Shown here: positions 21,292-32,680 of the stretch, one piece after another
Layout of the letters: each line of letters opens with the position of its first letter
Position numbering within the stretch: position 1 is the first letter of the stretch
Source of the DNA: Phlyctochytrium arcticum
Taxonomy: Eukaryota; Chytridiomycota; Chytridiomycetes; Chytridiales; Chytridiaceae
Length of the DNA stretch: 64,000 bases
Assembly: GCA_025602905.1 (NCBI GenBank)
Contig: JAHLKI010000030.1
Coordinates: forward strand, 248,001 to 312,000
Reading direction: 5' to 3'
Translations under genes and position numbers: made by a program
The notes under the pieces: generated by a model
The model's database searches: none
Seen by the model: the letters and a program-made list of their open reading frames with translations, nothing else
Told to the model about the DNA's origin: nothing

Positions 21292-23145
21292 TCACAACCG
21301 TCGACTACAGTCCTTTTGGCCGGCAGTGTACCGCGGGACGCCGTGTTCGCTTCCGGGCTCTTGGTTATAAGGAAAACATTCAATATGCGACACACTCAAA
21401 AGCCGTCTTCCAATCCATAACCTACTTCGTTTGATGCATAGGAAGAATCTTGAAGCTTCGAAATTGATGCAGACATCTGCATCATATTCTTTGACTTTCT
21501 GAGCTGCGTCACGCGTTGTGAAGCACATGGCCACACCAGTTGTACCCTTCTTATTCTGATAAAACTCATTAAGGATGGGTCAAAGCAACATAACCTCGAA
21601 TTCCGGAATACTAACCTCGTACGGTACTAATCCAACAAATCCGGCAAGGCCGTGCTGACTGAGAGCAGCCCCGACCAGAGGCGTCATGGATGCTAGGTTT
21701 TGGGATGTTTTATGTACTATGGTCTCCGAGTAGATGATTTTGACGTGCTTGGCTAAATCCTGATCACAAAAACGATACTAAAAGATCAACATGTTAGTAC
21801 GAGACACATGAGACATTGGTCCACGAGACATTGGTCCATGAGACATCGGTCAACGAGACATTGGTCCATGAGACATTGGTCTACGAGACATTGGTCCAAG
21901 AGACATTGGTCCACAAGACATTGGTCCATGAGACATCGGTCAACATTGGTCCATCCATGAGACATTGGTCCAAGAGACATTGGTCCACGAGACATTGGTC
22001 CACGAGACATTGGTCCACGAGACATTGGTCCACGAGACATTGGTCCACGAGACATTGGTCCAAGAGACATTGGTCCACAAGACATTGGTCCATGAGACAT
22101 CGGTCAACGAGACATTGGTCCATGAGACATTGGTCCACGGGACATTGGTCTACGAGACATTGGTCCAAGAGACATTGGTCCACAAGACATTGGTCCATGA
22201 GACATCGGTCAACATTGGTCCATCCATGAGACATTGGTCCAAGAGACATTGGTCCACGAGACATTGGTCCACGAGACATTGGTCCACGAGACATTGGTCC
22301 ACGAGACATTGGTCCACGAGACATTGGTCAACGAGACATTGGTCCATGAGACATTGGTCTACGAGACATTGGTCCAAGAGACATTGGTCCACAAGACATT
22401 GGTCCATGAGACATCGGTCAACATTGGTCCATCCATGAGACATTGGTCCAAGAGACATTGGTCCACGAGACATTGGTCCACGAGACATTGGTCCACGAGA
22501 CATTGGTCCACGAGACATTGGTCCACGAGACATTGGTCCAAGAGACATTGGTCCACAAGACATTGGTCCATGAGACATCGGTCAACGAGACATTGGTCCA
22601 TGAGACATTGGTCCACGGGACATTGGTCTACGAGACATTGGTCCACAAGACATTGGTCCATGAGACATCGGTCAACATTGGTCCATCCATGAGACATTGG
22701 TCCAAGAGACATTGGTCCACGAGACATTGGTCCACGAGACATTGGTCCACGAGACATTGGTCCACGAGACATTGGTCAACGAGACATTGGTCCACGAGAC
22801 ATTGCTATGTCACCAGAAAAGGGTTACCTTACCGGCGGAGTATCGATGTTAAGGTTGCTGCCACCGCCATTATCAATGTGCCTGAGGCACCGCTTCTTCT
22901 TCTGCTGGATAACATGTGTACATGCACGAAGTGAGTAAGTCATCTTCTTTGATCAAAATACTGGAAGCCACCATACTTACAGCCAAGGATTCGGCCAACG
23001 AAAGGCACTCGTGCAAATTATCCTCCGTTTCTTTTGATTGCCGCTTCAAAGTGGCAATTTCGATGTCCTTTTCTTGGCACTCTTCGCATTCTTGCTCGCG
23101 TTGCGCTTGCTGGCGCAACGCTTGAAGGCGTTCTTTTGTTGACAT
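21292..23145 (-). CDS. Four-exon gene of unknown function with minisatellite intron
   Basis: Minus-strand exons 22981-23145, 22833-22904, 21616-21777 and 21292-21555 all join in phase 0 to a 220-residue protein starting at ATG 23145. Introns have GTAAGT, GTAAGG and GTTAGT donors. The third exon is preceded by a TACTAAC branch site 15 nt before its TTTTAG acceptor, supporting the long third intron (21778-22832, 1,055 nt), which is nearly all minisatellite. The first 50 residues are a charged, probably coiled-coil helix with a CEECQEKD patch. The middle (MTPLVGAALSQHGLAGFVG) looks folded. No family is recognised. It diverges from the 930-aa DUF6589-like gene and could be its partner. Confidence 0.55.
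21801..22804. repeat. 15-bp minisatellite with higher-order structure
   Basis: About 66 tandem copies of a 15-bp unit (consensus CCACGAGACATTGGT, with CCATGAG, CCAAGAG, CCACAAG, CTACGAG and CATCGGTCAACG variants). An off-register join, CAACATTGGTCCATCCATGAG, recurs at 21941, 22210, 22419 and 22673. The spacings are 269, 209 and 254 bp, each equal to 15n+14, so blocks of many units were duplicated as higher-order repeats that differ by whole 15-mers. Because 15 is a multiple of three, all frames are open; they are not genes. Confidence 0.97.
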
Positions 23146-23543
23146 CGCGGATTGCAAGATGCGATGAGACTGTCAGGAGACTGTTCAGGAACGCGTGGCA
23201 AGCTGCCAGAAGCTGCCTGGGACGAACCCCTTTTGCTTAGGCAACGATGCCTTAGGGTTGCACAGCCACTCGATGGCGCGGCCAAACACTCAGCGCAACC
23301 CGACTTTTACTATAGGGAGGCACAGTCATTGTGGCATTAAGTAAGCAGATCCGACCTCGCCGTTTTACTGTACGTTATTGCAAAACATTTGTTCACCATC
23401 TGTCCATTTCCACGCGATCTTTTCAACTATACACCTCCAGTAAACTTTCAAACCTCACCTCAGCCGGTATTAGAAGGAGGCTGTGTGACTTTATCTGAAC
23501 CTCTCTCACAGGATCTTTAGAATTACGACGCGCAAGTGACAGG
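23146..23543. promoter_or_regulatory. Probable divergent promoter
   Basis: The 398 bp between the starts of the four-exon gene (minus) and the 930-aa gene (plus). Assigned by arrangement; no motif is distinctive. Confidence 0.35.
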
Positions 23544-26435
23544 ATGCCGCCCAAAAGAAAGGTGAGATGGGCATCTTCATGATCTCGAAAACAAGCCTTT
23601 ATCCGGCTGTAGGAGTCAGTTCACTCATTCTTTTACTTCTTCTTATTACAACCAATATAGCGCCAGGTCTCAGACGGACTTAGCTGGTACGATCAGGTAC
23701 CCGGTAAGAGGGGTAACAAATATGGCTATAACCCTGGATGCATCGGCTGCGGGACCAAGAGCTCAACCCGATTTCACAAGTTCATTTGGGCTGAACTTGA
23801 CAGCCTTCGGGCGGCACGTTTGAGGCCCCAGGTTGGACCAGGAGCTGCTGATCCGTATGCTTGCAATGCGTGTCGAACCCGCTGGTACAAAGCAGGGATC
23901 ATTCGACAGCCCGCCGTCAGGCCCATCATCCCTGCTCAACCCAATGACGTTGCGGCCATTCAGGAAGCCAGCATCAGTACCGACAATGTGGTGGATGCAG
24001 CAGTGAACGCTCAAGTCAGTGACGACAACGTTGTCGATGCGGTTGCGAATGGCAGTGTCATCTTGATGACGGACTTCGAGCTTCCGGAACCTGAAGGCGA
24101 TGATGTTGATATTTCTGAAACATCAGGACCATCTCCTGCGACTCTTGCTGATTTTCACCAAGAAATGCGCAACTTCATTGCTCATCCGTTCGGAGGAAAT
24201 CCGTTCGTCGAGATGGATGAATTTGTCGCTCAGTATCCCCGCCTATATGAGCTCAAGTCACTCATGGTCGGACATGACGAAAGCCGGTATTCTGTTCTCT
24301 ACAACGATCGAATGAAGCGGCACTTGATCTTTGCCATATGCTATGAGGGACAGTGTATGGACCGGAAGACTGATTACGTCAAACGATATATCGGATCTGT
24401 CTTCATCACGGGATCCCACACAGACCAACGGCTTCTTTCACGGGTGAATCTGGGCTATCATCCGTCAAAATCGATTACGCGGATGAACAACATGATCATG
24501 ACGGCCCACGAGCGCGTTGTGAAAGATATTTTGGAGCATGACCCACTCTTGGTCGTCACCATTGATGACTTCCATTGGTGTCAAGTCCGCCCTGTACCAG
24601 ATGCCGCAAACGCACCCGGAAAGTTTACGAGTGCGAGGACCACCGCCAACTATGCGGTAAAGCTTCACAGGGAACTGCCACCTCTTCCTCCTGCAATCAC
24701 CGATGTTCTAGCTTCTGTATTGCAGGACACAACATGGATTCCCTCAGTCCTGTGTGCTCCCGCAACGCAGACGTATGCGGAACTACGTAACGGTGAAGTT
24801 TTGTCCAAAAAAATGTACGCCTACAGTATGGCTACCAAGGCCGGATCGCAAGAGGATTTCCACAATATCGGCAGCGACAACAACCCTATGAAGTCCGCTC
24901 TCGATTTGGAACCAGTGATGGACAATATCGAGACATTCTTGGCGAAAGTCAACTATCCTGACAAAGACGGTTCATTTAGTAAGTCTGTGGTTTTGGCCGG
25001 CGATTACTATGTTTGGATGTACGCTAGCAAATTGCTGCGATCAGCCAAGTATAGTAATCTCAGGCCTCACGTCCTACCGGTCCCGGACAATATGCATATA
25101 GCCCTGAACATACAGGAGGCAGTCCTTGTCCATGGTTGGACAATCATACACCGGCTGTGGGTTGCCGGGTATCCGGACGTGGAAAACACAGCTCCCATCA
25201 ACATGCGGCCAAAGCGCAGGACGGCAATGTTGGCCCTCTCTATGACCGCTTGGCAAGAGTGCCGTAAGGAAGTCTTGCGTTCCTACAAGGCGGCGGCATC
25301 CAGCAATATAAAGGCAACACCTGTCCGCAAGGCGATGGTGGATTCGATCATCTCGCTTTTCGAAGATCACATTCCTCTTGCGGTGGATTGTCCGTATTTA
25401 CTGTCTAGTGGGGATCTCGAACAGATCAAGATGTGCCTCAAGCGGCTGTTCCCGTTGTTCACTCTTTTGGGAAAGAAAAACTACGTGAACATTGTCCTCT
25501 ACCAGCTTGGTCTCTTAGAAAAGCTTCCCTCCCACCTACCAAAAGATGTTGCAATGGCTTTCCTTTTCTCCACTTTCTCAAGTGAGGATTTGGAAGTATT
25601 TCACTCCATCCTCCGGGCCGCCATCCGCTTTCAAGATACTAATGCGCAGGTCTCAAGAAAGGCAATGTTGATAACCGCCATGAGGGGTGAGTCTGCCATC
25701 AAGCAGCTTGCGGCTATGACAGAAAGGGAGTTGGCGCTACGTGGACAACCAGTTTCGCCAATCAAAGTCGAGCCAGGTACCTCTGGTCCGGCCCGTACTC
25801 CCGCCCTATCCCCGCTAGAAAAGGCAGCCGATGATGTCGTCCCGAGGATGGTTGCGTATCTCAAGGACCTGTTCTCCACACTTTCTCAGTTCACTTTTGA
25901 CGTCGTTGGACAACATGATAAGATTCCATATGCGTCTGCTCTGCCGCATTACAACCTGATTCTCCGCCCTCCAGCTCCAGCCCCACCCGTCACCAACCCT
26001 GTACTCTCTTCCGGGTCAGCTACAACCAACAAAGGGAACACTACGGTAAACCTCCCTCCAGCCAGCGCAGAAGAGATCCCCGTGGTAGTCTTAGCTACCA
26101 TCCGGGAGTCACTTCTGCCTTTGCCGCTGCGCCGTCAACCCTTCGTAAATCTCGGCAACCACATCGATGTTGAAGGGTTTCAAAGTGTTCCAATGCCGGT
26201 CGCGAAGACCCCTCTTGCTGACATTACGAATGGGCCATCTCCCAGTAAGGCCAAAAAAGTCACAGTGCGAGATTTCTTAAAATCAGACTCGCTGAAGCAA
26301 GATCTGACCGCTTGCGGTTGCGTGATCTTCAACTGCCAATGTACAGCAATGTACCAGTGGATTGCAACCAAGTCCCTGAAGCATTTTTCAAACAACATTG
26401 ACAAGGAACTTGTGGGTGATGATGAAGGTAATTAA
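23544..26435 (+). CDS. DUF6589-like transposon-derived protein, 930 aa
   Basis: Two exons: a six-codon first exon (23544-23561, GTGAGA donor) and a long second exon (23661-26435, ATAG acceptor), in phase. The N-terminus carries a zinc-binding pair CIGC...CNAC about 50 residues apart. A central region has ITRMNNMIM, VVTIDDFHW (about residue 265), then VVLAGDYYVWMYASK, DNMHIALNIQEAVLV, and KKNYVNIVLYQLGLL. The order of an Asp-bearing strand, a GD block and an H-bearing helix resembles DUF6589 proteins that fungi and animals carry in many transposon-like copies, where the Asp residues may form an RNase H-like site. The tail is Pro/Ser-rich and basic. The open frame is intact. This assignment is a pattern judgement, not a search result. 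Confidence 0.55.
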
Positions 26436-27625
26436 GCCAGAGGTACCGCTCAGTGTCTCGCGAGTTGCGTCCTTTTCCCGGCTATGAGCGATTAACAACC
26501 TTCTTTCAAACACTATTTAGAATCATCAGTTTCAACATCAACTCAGTAGCTCGTGTATCTCACCATGCTTACGCATTTCACGTACCCCATCAAATTCTTA
26601 GATGCGCTTAGACTGTTGGTTTTTCGGGTCAAACTCTATCCTTTATATAGTCTGAGGTAGCGGCCACGTTTTCCCTAGCTTCTTAGATATGTTTCCTTCA
26701 TTCTCGTTTACTCGGTTTCGTTATTTTATATAAAGTTTGGGTGAAATTGGGTCACTTTCAGGTATCCCTTCATTCTCGCGGAAATGGTTCGGGCTGTCGG
26801 ACATTGCTTATGTAAATTTTTGGCGCCAAAATCTTGGGTTGCGCTGAGGCCAAACATCTGAACTATGTCCAAGAGCACGTCAGGCATCTCCGCGGCATTC
26901 TTACAAGCTTCCAATCCTTGTAAATGAAAACGACAAGAGTTCGCTAGACTTTCCTCCTGTACGACCTGTAGTGGAAGATCGACTCAATGCTTGCGATGAA
27001 GGCTAGAAGGAGATGGGTTTCGCCAAAAACCTACAGTATTGTGAACAACGAAATGAGCTGCTACATACTTGCTACAACACAAATGTTCCAGATACGCAAC
27101 CGAATCCAGTAAAGTGCCTCAAAATCGCTGCCTGGCGGCACATAGTTATTTCGCTTCCTGGGAAATTGGTTGGGTTGAGGATATATCAGACTACCGCCTG
27201 TATCAAGTTCCATTTCGATTGGCGTAGAACCAGTTCCATTAGATTGTCGGAATTGTGTCCGTTCCATCCAGCAAGGTTGAGGTCTATCTGATCCATACGA
27301 GATCCAACTTGTTTGGCGATTTCCACTGATATTGCAGGGATGTGGGAAGGCCGGAAAACGAATGACCCGAACGATGGGTGTACTGTATCTGGCTTACCCT
27401 ATGATACCAGAGACATCTGCTTCATTTGCCGTGTCATCTTAAAGTAACTGGAGGTCGCGTGATATTAACTATTATTAAAGGAGTTCGTCAATGGGAGAGA
27501 GAGTCTCAAGCGGAGAAGCCTTTGCCTATCGTAGTGTTTAGCGCTCATTCTGATGTCAAGGCATTCCCCGAGATGCTTTTCCACACGTCCGCAACTCCTA
27601 CCACACGCCACCTCAAGTAAAATTA
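26436..27625. other. Intergenic, possible decayed coding bits
   Basis: No gene is recognised. On the minus strand around 27230-27400 a short frame (DTVHPSFGSFVFRPSHIPA) looks coding and may be a further 3' exon of the heptahelical gene or a remnant. Confidence 0.4.
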
Positions 27626-29007
27626 CTAGGCGGGTATGTCACTAACCAGTCCTAGGGCGCCAGGGCGAGTGCTTTCCTTGTCCGCAATAATGGGGCCCGT
27701 AGTCCCCCCTCCAGTGCGAGACGCCATAAAGCGGGTATGTGATCCTGTCGAATTGGTGGCATGACCGCTTTGTTGTCGATAGTACTTGCCTCCGGGTAAC
27801 TTGTATTGCTCTTGGTATACACTAGGAAGTGCAGGCGTTAGTATCCATCCAGTTCATCAAAGCGCAGATAAAAACAAACAATACCCATGCGCGAGGAAAA
27901 GGCCAATAATGAACATCAAACCCGGTGCGGAGAAATTCCACAGCGTGCAGAAAATAAGCGAAACCGCACGAGATTTCGTAATGATCGCTCTCTGTCCCGT
28001 AGCATAAGCAATGATAGCAATAGTATATGCAAACAGCACCATGGTGACAGTGAAGGTGACGCGGGCGAGCTAGAAAAGGGCAACGTATCAATTAAAGTCT
28101 TCCAGTATGGGTATACACGTTTGTACGTACACGCATGCGAGCTGCTTCAAGCGTCGCGACATTCGTTGGGTTCTTGGATTGCCGTTGTTGGTTAATCGTT
28201 GCCGCGATCAACCTGTTCAACTGGCGACCGAAGAAAATGCAGGAGAACATGAGGAGGAGACACCACGCTCTGCGACAGAAAGGAAATCATGCGTGAGAAG
28301 ATTGTGAGACGCGCTAGCACGACAACATGTAACTCACCCCCACACCCAATAATGCGCTTGTGTAAGGCGCAACGCCATTGTCATGTTGGCCACATTAAAA
28401 TAATATCCGGCGATCCCGGCAAACAGATTCGCAAGAAACATGGGCAGCGCAATCATAAATAAACAGAAAATGTTCATCTGCTGTGGCGACGGCAAATATA
28501 CCGCGGAAAGCGACGGATCTTTGATTGAATCTGGAGTCGCAAACATAATTCCAACCAGGTATAATGCGATTCCTCCATATCCAAAGCCCCAGGGCCATTC
28601 ATGGAAGGCCTCCATGATGTATCCCTCGTTCTGCACTTTACCATACCTAAATCAGTAGTTATCAGGACGTGCGTTGTTTGTGTGCGCGAGTGCTTACAGC
28701 AAGCTAGTTACCCGAATTTCCCACTAATCATCATGGCCGAAAATACCATGCGCCCAACGACAAAGATTGTTGTGGAGACGAGGTATGCTTGAACAGGTGA
28801 CGGTTTAAACACTCCATTCATGAATCGGAAAACTTTGTGCTTCTTGTAGACGATGTAGTACCAGAGTAGTGGTGTGTGGAGCAAAAGTACCACGGTGGCT
28901 GAAACCAGACCGACTACATAGAGTATCCAAATGGCACTCTCCTCTTTCCCGAGGAGGGAGACTCTCCAGTCTGAGTAGGGATGGAAAGGGTTGTTTTCTG
29001 CGTCCAT
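27626..29007 (-). CDS. Seven-transmembrane protein, GPCR-like
   Basis: Five exons (28712-29007, 28338-28646, 28131-28269, 27885-28069, 27626-27821) join in phase to 374 residues. Seven hydrophobic segments are visible: WILYVVGLVSATVVLLL, AYLVSTTIFVVGRMVFS, GYGGIALYLVGIMF, NIFCLFMIALPMFLANL, CLLLMFSCIFFG, TFTVTMVLFAYTIAIIA and LWNFSAPGLMFIIGLFL. A hydrophilic N-terminus of about 25 residues and a 65-residue Ser/Thr/Gly-rich tail bracket them, as in G-protein-coupled receptors. The last intron ends with TACTAAC and TTCCTAG. No ligand-binding signature of a named receptor class is recognised, so the family is open. The 3' end could be longer if another exon follows near 27400. Confidence 0.65.
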
Positions 29008-29123
29008 TACAATCTTGCAGGTATTTCAGTGAGTTCAAGTGTGTTACGGCAGACGTATAGATTGTCGAGGTGCTACAATATGTTAGTCGTTGAGAGGGGA
29101 GGAGTATGGCGCCCTCGGCTTTC

Positions 29124-29341
29124 AAGAAGAGCACTATACACAGTCTACACTCGTCATTAGCAAGAACTACATGTATCTAAACTTAGCCGTAATAGGAATA
29201 TTCTCTGGTTTATGATTCGTATTGTTTCCCACCAACTAGTTTTTAAGAAGAACATCATACACAGTCTACACTCGACATCAAAAAGAACTATATGTACTAA
29301 ACTTAGCTGTAATAGGAACATTCTCTTGTTTACGATTAATT
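29124..29341. repeat. Diverged direct repeat, period 121 bp
   Basis: A segment of about 95-105 bp (AAGAAGAGC..., then CACAGTCTACACTCG, CTAAACTTAGC and TAATAGGAA..TTCTC) occurs at 29124 and 29245. A shorter part, TTCGTATTGTTTCCCA, occurs at about 29216 and again at about 29394. The copies differ at many positions, so the duplication is old. Confidence 0.75.
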
Positions 29342-29352
29342 ATACCGGAGTG

Positions 29353-29631
29353 CTAAGAATCTCGGACCATCCATGGTATAAATAAGGTAGATTTCGTATT
29401 GTTTCCCAACAACTTAAATAGTCTCTGAGCGAACAAATAAGGAAACCATGAACCATGTTCCGGGATTTCCCCAATACCGTAAATAAAATACCAGGTATTC
29501 ATCACAATGTTAATTAAGAACAAACCAACGGAAAGTAAAAGTAGTTCTGAGCTAACTAACATTAAATGTTTACCTCCAAAAACATTTCTATCCTTGTTTG
29601 TGAACAGGAGAGCCTGAACAAAGGCAAGCAC
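29353..29631 (-). pseudogene. Membrane-protein fragment upstream of the 7TM gene
   Basis: A 92-codon minus-strand frame with one clear membrane segment (SSELLLLSVGLFLINIVM) followed by aromatic residues. It may be the remnant of a second copy of the neighbouring heptahelical gene or a small membrane protein. The family is unknown and the AT-rich context makes chance possible. Confidence 0.25.
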
Positions 29632-29981
29632 TTTTTTCAGAAATGCTCCACAAAATAGTCAACGTGGTCCAGCATTATTTTCTAAAGCTGTAAAAATGCT
29701 GCTGTGAAAAGCAAACAAGTTCATACAAATAAGAGAATTCAAAGTAACGATCTCTGTATAATGAAGTTGTGAAAGACACCGCAAACAGAGGATCTGACTT
29801 TCCTGATGTTGGATTACGAAGGTTGGAAGATGTGTATTCTAAAGGTAATAGATTCGTTGACACATCGCAGGGTATACAGGAGGATAATTCAAATTTCGTC
29901 TACTCGAACTTTTTCTTTCAGTCGATTGATGGGTGGATCACCCAAATTTCTGTGGATAGACAACGGAACTTTCCCTCTAGG

Positions 29982-30196
29982 TTATAAAAGAGTCGAGCGT
30001 TTCCACTTTCCCCCTCTTCAAATCTTTCTCTCCAATTCATCTTCTTCCAACCACCTCTTCACAATCCATGAGTGATATGACGCTCGTATTCTGTAGCCTT
30101 GCTTTTACAAAAAATCCTGTGCTCTTAGACTTGCTTTACTACAATCCCGTTCAACAATTTTGGTCTCGAATTATTGCCATGCAGCCAAATTTTTAA
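29982..30196 (+). other. Promoter-like TATA and CT tract before a 42-codon ORF
   Basis: TTATAAAAG at 29982-29990 is followed by a CT-rich stretch (30000-30065), a common layout of strong fungal promoters, and then by ATG 30068 opening a 42-codon frame that stops at 30196 (MSDMTLVFCSLAFTKNPV...). The short product is unrecognised. The promoter could instead drive an unspotted spliced gene or be a remnant. Confidence 0.25.
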
Positions 30197-30599
30197 TCTC
30201 TGAGAGACCTACTTCTTCTCGAGCGCGTACACTCATCCAAGATCTGTATAAGGATTCTCTAGTTTTTTTCCGATTCTTGGGTTTATGAACTAGAGAAACA
30301 AAAAGAAGACCCTAATCCACAAGTTAAGAGGATGTGCCGATAGTAGTGACAGTTTCCACCATTCTTGAGCTTTCTCAGCTGTCAGAGCTTACTCAGTTCA
30401 GTGTACTGGGTGTTCCCGGTTGTGTCGGCGGAGTTTGAAGCCAAGCCACGTCTACTTTAACCGTACAGGGTCAAATGACATTTTACCGGTCGGGGACACA
30501 AACGAAATTTTGGTCTGAATTTTGGCAAAAACCTCAACCGAACATTTTGAGAAACCACACCGTACACACAAACAACTCAAACCTCTCCTTGCCAGCACC

Positions 30600-31637
30600 A
30601 TGGCCAAAACGAGTAAAGCCGATAACGACGAGTCTACCCCGTCTGGGTTTGGCCGACAGCTTGCTCATACCGGTACGTAGTAGCGTAGCATCCGTAGGAA
30701 TAGTGCAAGTGCTAATTCTTGGGGGTTATTTTAGATAAAAAGATTCGAGACCGAGCCGTCCGGTCACTAGCCAAATACTTGACCGAGCAACAAGGCACAC
30801 TGACCGAACTCCAGCTTCTGAAACTCTGGAAAGGCCTCTTTTACGCATTCTGGATGTCGGATAAACCCCTGATACAGCAGCATTTGGCCGATAAACTGGC
30901 ATCCCTTGCACTCCGCCTTCCGGATCCGTTGGCATTATCTTATATTGAAACATTCTGGAAGACGATTGTCAAGGATTGGCATGGGATTGATCGATTGCGG
31001 TATGTTCGAGCTTTTTTGTGGATATGTTTGATGTGAGAGACTGACTTTGATGCTTTTAGGTTGGATAAATATTACATGCTGCTCCGGAAATTCCATTATT
31101 ATGCATTCCAGTATTTGCAGAGTAAAGAATGGGATGCGGTGCATGTTGCATCCTATACCAAGATATTGGCCGAGAACCCCCTGCGGTAAGAGAAAGATGA
31201 CTAATGTTCTTGGAGGAAGTGTTATTGATGTTTGATGCAGGATAAATGACCTACGAGTGCCTGATTCATTGCGATACCATGTTGCCGAAGTGTTTGTGGA
31301 AGAGTTGGAGCGGGCCGTAGTCGGTGGGGATGATCAGCAGCAAAAGGCGATACCAGACACGGCATTCCTTCTTCTCCTGTCCCCGTTTTTCGACAATGTA
31401 ACGCAATCCCGCAACGATATTTTCGTGTCTAAAATCCTGGAGAGCGTGTTTGAGCCGCTTCTCTTCCCATCGTCCTCCGAATCCGAGGATGCTGATGCTG
31501 AAGATGAGCAAAGTCAAGAGAAGAAGCTGACTGTGCCGGTTGCGTTGCTGGGAGAGCGGTTAAAGGCGCTGGCGGTGGGCGAGGAGGGGACGGCCAAGAA
31601 CCGCAAACGGGTTGCGGCGTTGGTGAAGAAGCTGTAG
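30600..31637 (+). CDS. RRP1: Ribosomal RNA processing protein RRP1 (Nop52 family)
   Basis: Four exons (30600-30672, 30735-30999, 31060-31185, 31241-31637) give 286 residues in phase. GRQLAHTDKKIRDRAVRSL followed by LLKLWKGLFYAFWMSDKPL is diagnostic of the RRP1/NNP-1/Nop52 family. Later blocks DKYYMLLRKFHYYAFQYLQ and DVHVA-like sequence continue the HEAT-like helical domain. An acidic Ser/Glu stretch (SSESEDADAEDEQ) and a basic tail follow. Family members are nucleolar and act in late pre-60S particles, in processing 27S to 25S rRNA. The start ATG has a good context (ACCATGG). Length is close to yeast Rrp1 (278 residues). Confidence 0.92.
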
Positions 31638-31870
31638 TTTCTGTGTATCTATCTAACTTAATTTATTCCTTTGGCCTTGACTATGTATCTCGAACACTTT
31701 TTCCATAAGTCCTGGGTCTACTCATAAGGAATCTACTTATAAGGAATGCAAATGCGCAGCACTGAATGACCTGACGTCACGCCCAACTCTCTCGCGATAA
31801 TAGTCTTTTCCCTCTGTTCCCTGGCCAGCCCCACCAACTCCCTACAAAACAAAACCGCCTAAGGAAAACC

Positions 31871-32680
31871 ATGGCCTCCTTTGCTCCAGCGACCGCCGCC
31901 GTACGCCGTCTTTTCTTTTCCACTTCTACCAAACAACTCATCTTGCAAAAACCGCAATGTCTCGCGCACCAACTTCGACCACGCATCCCGGCGCGAACAC
32001 TCCAGACAGTCCCGAGGAGATGTAGTAGTAATGCAACCACCGGATCCACCATGACCGCAAAGATACTCGCGGGGTTGGCGGGTATTACTGCTTGTTCGGC
32101 TGTAGCAACCACTCTTTACCCATCCCATGCTGAACCCGCTAGAGGTACCTATCACACACCCCCTCTTACCTCTAGATACTCTCACTCATTTCACTATCAT
32201 TAGAACCAGCAACTATCCTTACTACTGCCCCACCCAGTGCCGCAACAAAAGTCAATGATCCAATCCCACCCCCACCACCAGGATGGTTCAGATCTCACAT
32301 TAAACCTGAAGTCATTACAATGGGTGGGATCTTGGGGGCATGTACCGGGTTCTTTGCCGTCAAGCTCGGTAAACTGGTGGCTTTTGGGATTGGTGCGGGA
32401 TTCATCTTGGTTCAGGTAAGGGGCCTACGTACCCTCAGATTACCCCTATACCAACAATTTCTCCTTCTCACAGTTTTTGGTCCACGCCGGTTGGATCAAT
32501 GTCCACTGGGCCGACGTCCAGCACCGGTTTGACAAACGGCTGGAAACGGACCAGGCAGGGAATATTGCTCCTACCAAACTATGGCGGTTGACTCGGGCCA
32601 CCATGCGATGGCTGACTGCCGATGTACCCTTTGCTGGAGGGTTTGCCGCTGGGTTTGCGCTTGGGTTTCGGTTGGGTTGA
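31871..32680 (+). CDS. FUN14 family mitochondrial membrane protein
   Basis: Three exons (31871-32144, 32204-32415, 32474-32680) encode 230 residues. The first 60 residues are rich in Arg, Ala and Ser with almost no acidic residues, a typical mitochondrial targeting sequence. The FUN14 domain covers about 135-230: GGILGACTGFFAVKLGKLVA, GFILVQFLVHAGWINVHW and the final glycine-rich segment FAGGFAAGFALGFRLG. In animals the related FUNDC1 is an outer-membrane mitophagy receptor; the fungal members are less studied. No LIR-type motif is evident at the N-terminus, so a mitophagy role is not claimed. Confidence 0.9.

Noticed and set aside
21801..22804. CRISPR array
   Set aside because: The units are contiguous 15-mers without unique spacers and the genome is eukaryotic.
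21786..22934. Long frames on both strands reading repeated HWSTR, TLVHE, SRGPM or CLVDQ
   Set aside because: They are translations of the 15-bp minisatellite; the unit is a multiple of three, so every frame stays open.
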